Source: Galaxea fascicularis
Lineage: Eukaryota > Cnidaria > Anthozoa > Scleractinia > Euphylliidae
NCBI GenBank assembly: GCA_948470475.1
Contig: OX419336.1
Coordinates: 32,153,415 to 32,217,414, forward strand
Direction: 5' to 3'
Length of the DNA: 64,000 nt
Positions within the stretch are counted from its first letter, which is position 1, and every line of letters begins with the position of its first letter. A program made the translations under genes and the position numbers. Below are positions 56,601 through 64,000 of the stretch, piece by piece. The notes below the pieces were generated by a model. The model was given only the letters and a program-made list of their open reading frames with translations, ran no database searches and was not told where the DNA came from.

Positions 56601-59057
56601 AACATTCGATAACTCTCTAAGTGCATAGATCAAATTGGTAACTTATTCAAATGAGCTTTTTTTTTCTTTTTAATTTTCATCACCCGGTTTATGTTTCGTG
56701 TAGAGTAGAGTGCACACAATTTACATGCAGTATAATGACATTTGGTTCTATTTCGTACTTTCAGAAATGCAGCCACATTGCTATATGAACATTTTGTTAA
56801 CTGGAGGGAGTTCCCTTTTTCCTGGGATTAAAGAAAGAGTGTAAGTGGCGTACTTCTCTGTAAAGGACCGATTCCTTGTTTCAGGGCTAAATTTTTGCTT
56901 ATCGTACACTTTGATTGACTTCCTTGCACCAAGTATGGTATAATTTACTCAGTGCGTTTGTACACTTTGTGAATGTTTCAGTACAACAGTTATTTGATCT
57001 CGAGTCTCTCTTGTTTACGTCGTCTAATCCTGGCATCTACGTTCGTAAAAAAATCAATCAATACGACGACGACGTTTATTCATTATGAACGAAAGACTTA
57101 ATATACATAATGACATACACTCTTTTTTTTTTTTATAAGAACGTCTAATTTTGGAGCTGAGGCTCGACTTTCTTATTTTTTTCGCGATTTGAGCCCGAAA
57201 ACGTTCTTAAGGTGTTCTTACAAGGTGTTACATGGTATCAACACGATGTCGCGCGAACCAACTGCTGATAAATGTAGCTTTACAAAATGCATTAAAGTCT
57301 CCAGATTTTGCAGTGAAAACGCAGAAAAGTTCATATGTACATAGTATACTACTCATTTAAAAAAATAAATCAGTAAAATAAAGATGTTCTTAACTGACTC
57401 AAAGCCTGGGTTATGTTCTAACCATGTTCTTAAAATTTGGGTTAATCTCAGCCTCAACGTTGTTAAAAAAGGTTCTTATAAAAAAAAGAGTATAACTGCA
57501 GATTTTGCTTACATGTACTGGTTGTGGTGAATTTGTTGCGGTTGTTAGTCATGATTGAGGGTCTTACTTCGAGTAACAACGATTTGATTCTTAGAAATGT
57601 CTAAATTCCTGGTTCTTGGTTTCCTAGCGCGCGTTTCTCGAAACTCCCGAAACTTTTCGGGTGTATTTTGGGTGCCATAATTTCCTTCGTATCACAGAAA
57701 CGAAGACAAATTTGCCCTTTCGTATCTTGAAATTATAGTAAAAGACCAGCTTTTTAGTATAAGCGGATCGCAGGTTGTGAAATGGCTTTTCGGGCCCGAA
57801 AAGTTTGCGGGACTTTCGAGAAACGGGCCCCTGATGTCTGTTGTCTAATGTGAACCTCGCGTTATCGTTGATTCTTTTTTGTTTTCGTTTGTTTTTTCAT
57901 TGTTAAGGTTTTCTGAGGTTCGATCGCTCGCTCCTTGTGATGTAGATGTCGGCGTTCATTGTCCGTCCAGGTGAGCTTTTACATGTATTTAATTTGCTTA
58001 AAACAGTGCATCGTTTTATATACGGTGCCTAAAGTAAACACTTCAGCCCAAGGATTTGTGTGACTCTTTATAGGTTTATGTCAGGTTATGGTTTCCTTCC
58101 CTTTTGTAAAACAAAATACACTTCGTGAACAAGCGAAAAGGACCGGAAATTTACAACAAACTTTGAAACGAAATACGGAAAAATAAAATTGCTAGATGTC
58201 TGATGAGTCGAAGCGACAAATTGACGATCTTTGCTTTGGATTAAATCGTGTTAATTGAATTTTCTTGTTATATACTCTTTGTAGATATTTGAAAGCTAAG
58301 TTTGGTAGCGGTTTTTAAATTCAGAGTAAGTCAGCAATTTTAGAGGCTTGCATATGCATGGATCGTACGATCCATGTTGCATGTAATACCAAAATGAAAT
58401 TGGTACTTAATGAGTGGAATGGACCCGAACCTCTGTCCTCAGATTAAAGAACTTTGGATTGAATGAAATCATGCTATTTATTTTTGTTTCGTGTCGTTCG
58501 CAGCTTATTTATCATTAGGGAGTTTAAGAAACAAGGACGGCAACGGCAACGAGAACGTCATTTAAAAATATAACTTCTCGTGTTTGTAACTCTTTCGCAA
58601 TCATTCCAATTTGTTTAACTTGGAAAATGCTGGCGAACTCTCCAGGAACTAAGTTACTATGAACGACTTCAAAGTAATGAAAGAGAAAGAGGATTTTGCC
58701 GCCATACGATCACGTTCTCGGGAAAACCTAAAATTGGTCATTTCCCGTTGCTGTTTTGCAGAGGACGGTAAAGGAATGTACCAAAATGCAAAACGCACGT
58801 GCAGAGCGATTGTTTTTGCCCATTAAACCTATTGTTTTGTGGCGTTCTCGTTGTCGTCGCCGTCCTCGTTTCTTTAACTCCATATTTATCAACCAGTACG
58901 CAATACGACTGTTTTCTGTTCCAGGCCTGTAACTCATGCTTGGGAAGGCGGAGTAGCTCTGTCCAAGACAGACGTGTTTCTGAACAAGATGTGTGTGACC
59001 AAAGCGGAATACGACGAGCATGGCAAAAACATATGTAAAGAGAAATTCGATTCTTAA
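47622..59057 (+). CDS. ACTR6: ACTR6 (Arp6), actin-related protein of the SWR1/SRCAP complex
   Basis: A nuclear actin-related protein required for H2A.Z deposition by the SRCAP/SWR1 remodeller. Fifteen exons: 47622-47692, 47765-47951, 49192-49254, 50361-50421, 50566-50704, 51444-51500, 51812-51851, 51988-52046, 52433-52511, 53682-53726, 54716-54779, 56177-56236, 56765-56840, 57908-57970, 58925-59057. Every junction has GT/AG and compatible phase; the sum is 398 aa, against 396 in human. The N-terminus VLVLDNGAS is the first phosphate-binding loop. Residues 151-158 (DSGYSFTH) form the second, and LLTGGSS (about 319-325) the adenosine loop. Family-specific blocks include PFQKGFLVNWDV, NVGGKLLTNHLKEIISYR, QLHVLDET and the C-terminal KEKF. 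The ATG sits in CCAAGATGG context. Introns carry several MITEs and a SINE. Confidence 0.97.
48093..48301. mobile_element. ~208-bp near-perfect hairpin MITE in ACTR6 intron 2
   Basis: Arms of about 95 bp begin AAAGATTTTGGTATTATC and end GATAATACCAAAATCTTT. The inner part GACGTTTCGAGCGCTAGC pairs with GCTAGCGCTCGAAACATC. A small spacer lies near 48193-48200. A degraded fragment (TTTTAGAATCCCTGTATGG) is at about 53230-53285 in intron 9 of the same gene. Confidence 0.85.
48765..48965. repeat. Self-complementary ATCGATGG / CCATTGATTG-rich region
   Basis: Many short variants of CAATCGATGGCAATCAATG, and their complements such as ATTGACTGCCATTGATTG, occur in both orientations over about 200 bp in ACTR6 intron 2. 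This fits a decayed palindromic element whose arms are themselves short tandem repeats. Confidence 0.55.
49345..49773. mobile_element. ~430-bp palindromic MITE (CTAGCAAACGG family) in ACTR6 intron 3
   Basis: AAGGCCCTAGCAAACGGC on the left pairs with GCCATTTGCTAGGGCCTT on the right. Interior TTCAACATTTGCTTCAACA pairs with TGAAGCAAATGTTGAAG. The whole region is a string of GTTGAA/TTCAAC motifs in both orientations. No target duplication was resolved. Confidence 0.75.
53529..53610 (+). repeat. tRNA-derived SINE head in ACTR6 intron 9
   Basis: It has an A box TAGCTCAGTGGTTAGAGCA (53535-53553) and a B box GGGTTCAAATCC (53579-53590), followed by a GGATTTTTTCTGAGTTCCC tail. The A box matches the minus-strand SINE at 8626-8890. 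The absence of a properly pairing acceptor arm argues against a functional tRNA. Confidence 0.65.
54838..54957. mobile_element. Small hairpin MITE in ACTR6 intron 11
   Basis: TAGATTCCATGTGGCG on the left pairs with CGCCACACACACAGTG...GGAATCTA on the right, with a spacer containing TGACGTCA. It lies about 60 bp after the exon 11 donor. Limits are approximate. Confidence 0.5.
56056..56106. repeat. (TATGA)n microsatellite
   Basis: Imperfect TATGA/TATGG units shortly upstream of ACTR6 exon 12 (acceptor at 56176). Confidence 0.75.
57118..57497. mobile_element. MITE with ACTCTTTTTTTTTTTATAAGAA ends
   Basis: The left end (T-run followed by ATAAGAACGT) is inverted relative to the right end (GTTCTTATAAAAAAAAGAGT). 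Both sub-terminal regions carry GAGGCTGAG or its complement. A degraded copy is at 5138-5440. It lies in ACTR6 intron 13. Confidence 0.65.
57625..57832. mobile_element. MITE with CGTTTCTCGAAA / TTTCGAGAAACGGGCCC ends
   Basis: The left GCGTTTCTCGAAACTCCCG pairs with the right CGGGACTTTCGAGAAACG. Interior CTTTTCGGG motifs pair too. It is the better copy of the family seen at 21797-22010. It lies in ACTR6 intron 13, about 75 bp before exon 14. Confidence 0.7.
58517..58882. mobile_element. ~366-bp MITE (GGCAACGGCAACGAGAACG family) in the last ACTR6 intron
   Basis: GGGAGTTTAAGAAACAAGG and GACGGCAACGGCAACG on the left pair with CGTTGTCGTCGCCGTC and CTCGTTTCTTTAACTCC on the right. It ends about 40 bp before the acceptor of the last exon. 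Confidence 0.75.
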
Positions 59058-60330
59058 CATTGTCGGCGCCTTCGCGCCTGCGCTGCTTGTGTTTGACCGC
59101 AGAATGCGAGGATCTACGGTCCCACGCTTTGGAGAGATCGGGAGAGGTTCATGTTAGATGGAACTAAGCTAAGTGAATATACATACTTACACTTCAGCTG
59201 ATACCCAAGCTAAGAGCGTCTTGCGGTGGGACATACTGGATGTATTTCTTAATCACTTCTTATTTACGAGCACTAAAGCTCAACACTGAGAAGAAAAAAT
59301 ATCAAAAGCGAACGCATCTGCGTTGAAAGGCCTGTTGAACAGCTGGAATTGGAGTCACGCCTTGTACGGACTTAGTAATAGCAAAAACAACGCACAGCTC
59401 AGTGGTTTTCATTTGAGTGGACACGCTTTAGGATTTTATCCGTAGACGAAAACGCTAGGTGCACCATGCAAAGCGTAAAAAGCAGCTCCACCGGAAAGAG
59501 CTGCTTAGGACCTTTTATTTGAGTGGTTGAATTTAGAATTAAGTCTTCCATTTCATGACTCGAGATTTTAATAGAGCCACCAAATACAGCATAACAAGCA
59601 ATATAACAGCGAAATAAACAGGTCCACAGGCAAGTATTGCTCTATAGCTTTCTACTGGTCGTAGTCACATTTGAAAACCCGGTTTGTTCACTGCGACGTA
59701 AAGCCTGTAAAGCATTTCAATTTTACCATACAGCCACGACTACAAAGAAAAGTACTGCTGACGACCTTTCATTTGTGTGACGGATTACAACCGAGGCCTC
59801 ACGAACTACACTGTTTAGAGTCATCTTGAACAGCATAGTCTAATGTCATGAAAGTAATGCTCTGTAGTTTTTGTGTAATTAAATGGCGGAACTATAGCAT
59901 TTCACAAAATAATAGTTTGTACCACGTTCTCGCTAATTTGCGAATCCTTACTGCCCACTTAATTCGTACCACAATGTCACGCCACGTCAAACATCGAACA
60001 CGCATTTAACTCTTGCTTCTGGTTGGTTGGTTAGTTGGTAGTTTATTGAAAATACTTTGGCAGCCAAATTGGCTAAATTGCGTATTTACAGTTTTAACCA
60101 TATTAAAAACTATATACTATATTCTTCTGATAGGTCGCTTCGTTCCTGGTTTTCTAAAGTTTTGACAATGAGAAAACGATCATGGTAAAAAAAAATATCA
60201 TGCATCGATGATCGAATTTCATTTTTCTGTAACGTCACTTTTTAAAGATTTATTTAGCTAAGAGGGTTGTTTTCTGTTCACAGTTGACCTTACTCTAAGT
60301 ATAGTATAACCGGGTCTTCTTCGTTCATTT
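59058..60330. other. 3' flank of ACTR6; no further gene recognised
   Basis: AATAAA at 59613-59618 is a candidate poly(A) signal about 560 nt after the stop. Short GGTTG repeats occur near 60020-60040. No coding exon was seen. Confidence 0.4.
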
Positions 60331-60434
60331 TCTAGAACCATGAAAGCCACTTCATCGAGAGAGGAGCTGCCGCTGTTAGTCAAAGCGAATCCGGTGACTC
60401 CTTTCTCCCTCTTTCCCTGCCCCCCTGCATACCT

Positions 60435-60545
60435 CACTCTCTCCCTCCCTCCGTCTCTCCCTCCCTCTCTCTCTCCCTCCCTCCGTCCTTCCCTTCGTCT
60501 CCGCCTGCCTGCCTCTCTCCCTCCCTCCCTTCCTTCCTGCCACTG
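60435..60545. repeat. (CCCT)n/(TCCC)n polypyrimidine tract
   Basis: About 110 bp of CTCCCTCC-type repeats. The apparent peptide through it, starting at ATG 60340, is low-complexity Pro/Ser/Leu and is not credible as protein beyond the first ~18 codons. Confidence 0.8.
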
Positions 60546-60923
60546 AGAATCTGCTTACCTCTCTCCATCCCTCCTTTTTTACTTTCCCATACCACCCGCA
60601 CTTTATTTTCCGTTTCAGTCTAAAACAGGTAGCTCAAAGCAAAAAAATTAAATATCAATACCTTCAGTATGATTTTAATCTCACGCTCAAACGCTACAAC
60701 AACCAGTGACAAGTGCAAAATTCGTATTTACGTATCTGTTGTAGATTTTGAGTGGTCTTGTATATTTATTTCGCAAAGCGAAACAAGCGTGTTCCTAGCC
60801 GTGAAGCGTCCCTTCGCTCTACTAGAAAAATAAACAACTGGTCATAGTCTAATCTGTTGTTGCCCTAGTAACTAGAGTTTTAATGTGTTGGCAAATTCTC
60901 AGTTCGTATTCTACTCATTTTAG

Positions 60924-61074
60924 AATTGATGGTGAACTTGATAGGCTCGATCGGCTTCCACCACGCACTGGGTTAACCGAAGTGCGGGCTCATTTCGTGA
61001 AAGCCAAGCGGCTGGTGATCAAGCCCACCAACGTGATCGTTGCGGCATTATTATTTAAGCACTCACTCAAGGAG
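60924..61074 (+). other. Possible orphan exon, product unknown
   Basis: A frame with protein-like composition (contains RTGLTEVRAHFVKAK, then RLVIKPTNVIVAALLF) is bounded by an acceptor (CATTTTAG) and a donor (AAGGAG followed by GTGTGT). It enters in phase 2 and leaves in phase 0. No partner exon was found. A short frame beginning MKATSSREELPLLVK at 60340 with a donor after AATCCG is nearby but its phase does not match. I do not recognise the family. It could be part of a decayed gene. Confidence 0.25.
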
Positions 61075-62065
61075 GTGTGTGGGTTTTCAAAACTCTGCGT
61101 TGCCTGAGACTCTTAATCTTTGAATCAAAATTGCTTGGCATGGCTGATAATTCCTAAGTACATGGCAGTTAAAAGGACTGAATATGGTCAGTGACGATTT
61201 AAACGTGCAAACATTATTGCTCTAAAATGACCATGAATTTCTTTATGCAAAATGATAAGCCTTCAAAAACAAACGGAACCAGCATCACAGGTTAAGTTTG
61301 CGTTATCTGGTTCAATCAATACATGGCACGAAGCCATCATACAAACCCAGCGTCGTATGGTATGACCAAAAAAGACATCTGTTTCGACCCAAGGGTTAAT
61401 GCAATGGTCAAGTTTTGTTTTCCAACACTACTATTGCACGAAAGGTAATCTTCAAAACCTTTGGTCACAGACAGGCTAAGATTGAAATCAGTTGCTGTAC
61501 TTTGAAAAATTCACCTGCTGGTTAATGCCTGTCATAGATTGGTTTTTCGTTGAGAAATCACCTTATATTTTGCTCTCCCTGGTCTAACCACTAATTTGAA
61601 TTGCGTCAGTACTTTAGGCTTAACACAGCAAAATCCCCGTGACATAGTGGCCTTTAAATCCTTGTCTAGATCCTGCGGCTGTCCTGTCAGTATGACGTGA
61701 TGAACGTGCAGTTATTTTCCAATCTTAACCCCTTTTTCATAATTTTCATAAATTAAAATACGTCACTTAGTTAAAAGACAATACTGGTCAAACTCTGTAT
61801 TCCCTTTACTACTGTCCAGCGGATCACTTCCGGCTCTTCGTGAATTCGAAGTTGTCGCTTCCTTTCCCTGCTACTTCCTCCTTCAGTTAGACTCATAGAG
61901 TCTGTCAAACTATTACCTAGAAAGTAGAAATGAGAATATTGGCATTGGTCAGTTTAAGGGATGGGCCCTTTATAAGGAAATTCAAGGAGAGTTTTGGCCA
62001 GTGTTGTGTGCGATACGCTAAGCGCACGCTGCTTGGCGTAAGTGCTTTGCCATTCTGCTACGAGA
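61075..62065. other. Intergenic / 5' flank of the lectin-like gene
   Basis: No exon was recognised. A TCACTTCCGG motif occurs near 61825-61834, about 240 bp upstream of the lectin-like start codon. Confidence 0.35.
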
Positions 62066-64000
62066 ATGGGGGCGTTCCCGGACTTTCAACATTTCGCTGT
62101 TCTTTTGATGTTGTGTGTACTTTCGTATCTGGCTGAAGGTGAGGCCGGTACATTTATTTGTAGCTAACGGGAACCTATTTTATATAAAGTTCCGGGTCTT
62201 TAAAGTTTTTAAAAGGAAAATTAAAGCAAGAGCAAGAGATTTGGCCCAGTACAAACAGGGCCATGACAAACTTTCTCGGCTGGCAAACACCAATATAAAC
62301 GAACACCTGATTTAGTTTAGAGTAACGATATTAACTTCAGCATTGTAAGTGAATCGGGACAGATTTAATCGCAGTTTCTACCATTATAGACTGTTTTTAT
62401 TTGCAGCTTTATTGCTACTTTGTGCCAAATTGATTTGCATAATTATAGCGTTCCACTAACGTTCCCCTGAATTTAAAATTCGATGAAAATTTCAAACTGA
62501 TTTTTAGTAAAACGCTTGAATTACACCTTAAAGCATGTTTTCTGCGAGGAACACAAAGCTAAATAAATTATTTGCATCGTGGTTGGCCAGTAAATTCTGA
62601 GTTGTTACTATTTGACATCTGTTTGTACAATTTTCTTTCAGGGCAAAATCTGTTCCAACACGGAAAGTCTAACTTCACTGCGCCATCTTCAGGCCTGCTC
62701 CATTGCAAGACTGTGCAATACCCACAGGTATTTTCCAGCTCCAGTAATATCCGTGTCCTTGCATCCATCAGCCATGGTAATCAGCCGTCCAGTGTTCATG
62801 ATTCAGCAGTGGTATGGACCACAGAAATAACGCAGCGTAACTTCCGCGTCTGCGTGTTGGAATCGGGACCTGGAACAAACGGATCATCTGTTGTGAACTG
62901 GGTTGCGTTTCGCGGCACGCCTTCTGGGTCACTTGACGGCACTGTCTCCTTTAATGCATTCACCAGCGGAACAAAGTGTGAGAGAGTTGACTATGCACAG
63001 GTACTTTTAATTGTACTTTACAAAGAGGTTAGAACATCTTCAGTCATTGTCATTTGTCACAAGGAAGATATCTACGAATACGATTTTTTTTTTGAAGTTA
63101 TTATTAAGTATGGGCTCATTGTTTTAATGGAGCAGTCAAATTGTTGTTTATTCATTTGCACATTAGTTTAATTTAGTCTTTAGTTATATATTTTGCCTTT
63201 GCCCTCCTCCGTGAGTCGACAAAACATGGATTATGGAGATGCAATAGTTGATGAGGTCTTGTATGAACCTTTTACTTCGGTATATCAAAACGTCAGCGTA
63301 GTGTTTTTGTCATAACCATTATTTCAGCCATAAACCGAAAAGACAAACAGTTTTGTTTCCGTAAGCCTTATTGAGATTGCTTTTAGTGGGCACGTCTCAG
63401 TAAAGGATTTAATGACGTAGGAAAACAATCATTTTTTTTTTGTTGAAATGAAAACCACTCTTGCCCGAACCTGTCCCGCAAGAAGTTTCATGTCTTGATA
63501 TTTGTACAAGCTCTTTCAAACGGTTAGCCAATTCATGGTTGATGATCGAATGAACATGAAAGAAAACAAGAAACATCACCATTTTAACCTAATTTTTCGC
63601 ATGTAAATCGCAGTGAAAGCACGACCGTTATCGAATAAAGATTAAGGGTAGTGGGGGTGGGGGACTTTGGAGAGATCTGAAGTTTTTATTTTCTGTCCTA
63701 CAGCAGAATCGTTTTCGTGACTCTTTCTTTTGATGTTTGACATTAAAAGAGATTTTAAGGTCAACTTAAACAAGGAATCCTTGTTCTTTGTAAATCTAAG
63801 GAAGCAACAATTAAAAAAGATTCTCGTTTTTCCTTGCAGCGATTTTCTTCTGTTCCAAAAGTGCTGGCCACTGTGCGTCAAGTTGGAAGTAGCAGACCAC
63901 AGGACGCCGTAAACTTGTGGTTAGAGGAATCACAGGAAGACCATTTCCGAGTCTGCATTCGTGAGGTGAAAACGTTTGACGGAAAACATCAGAATATACA
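62066..64000 (+). CDS. Secreted protein with H-type-lectin-like repeats (5' part, runs off window)
   Basis: Exons 62066-62138, 62642-63000 and 63840 to beyond 64000 join in phase. Exon 1 encodes a signal peptide (MGAFPDFQHF followed by the hydrophobic stretch AVLLMLCVLSYLAEG). Exon 2 encodes about 119 residues with the pattern V-x-YPQVF, RVLASISHG, HDSAVVW, FRVCVLESG and VNWVAFRG. Exon 3 starts a second, similar unit (RFSSVPKVLATV, then DAVNLWLEES and FRVCIREVKTF). The order phi-Pro-x-Val / Val-Leu-Ala / W-x-E / F-x-V-C / W-x-A-F resembles the H-type lectin beta-sandwich found in snail agglutinin and discoidins, where it binds N-acetylgalactosamine. Cys residues inside the strands are a variation on that. 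Role in recognition or matrix is inferred, and the number of repeats is unknown because the gene continues past the window. Confidence 0.75.

Noticed and set aside
60340..60546. Coding exon through the CCCT tract
   Set aside because: Most of the predicted peptide is translation of a polypyrimidine microsatellite. At most the first ~18 codons could be an exon.

Overview
The window reads as invertebrate animal nuclear DNA, most likely from an anthozoan cnidarian such as a stony coral. This is inferred from AT-rich sequence, compact genes with many small exons bounded by GT/AG, and a very high load of short palindromic elements (MITEs) and tRNA-derived SINEs. No prokaryotic operons, rRNA or CRISPR arrays were seen. 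Five genes are supported.

Layout. 1-15.1 kb is gene-free and rich in palindromic non-autonomous transposons; three of them carry 9-11 bp target-site duplications, as Mutator-type elements do. 15.9-17.6 kb (+) holds a Shaker-type (Kv1-like) voltage-gated potassium channel in one coding exon. 17.7-23.4 kb is repeat-filled intergenic DNA. 23.4-35.1 kb (-) encodes LIN54, the CXC DNA-binding subunit of the MuvB/DREAM cell-cycle complex, in 13 coding exons (598 aa). Its promoter appears to lie near 37.4-37.5 kb, head-to-head with the next gene. 37.6-46.0 kb (+) is a peroxiredoxin-like 2A / selenoprotein U gene (four coding exons, 221 aa). An in-frame TGA sits exactly where the vertebrate cysteine paralogue has its redox Cys, and a SECIS-like hairpin is present in the 3' UTR. 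47.6-59.1 kb (+) is ACTR6 (Arp6), the actin-related protein of the SWR1/SRCAP H2A.Z-exchange complex, in 15 exons (398 aa), with introns packed with MITEs. 62.1 kb to the window end (+) is the 5' part of a secreted protein with repeated H-type-lectin-like domains.

The genes do not form one pathway. LIN54 and ACTR6 are both nuclear chromatin/transcription factors, but nothing in the sequence links them apart from proximity. The most interesting point is the selenoprotein: its TGA codon, the intact reading frame on both sides of it, conserved splicing and a SECIS with a textbook core agree with each other. The second theme is mobile DNA: about twenty distinct palindromic elements, several with recoverable target duplications, a 1.2-kb foldback element with tandem repeats inside its long terminal inverted repeats, a ~252-bp tandem repeat, and a nested insertion whose near-empty paralogous site is also in the window.

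Exon boundaries were read by eye from GT/AG sites, phase and family similarity. Untranslated exons and transcript ends are inferences. Family names rest on recognised motifs, not on database searches.
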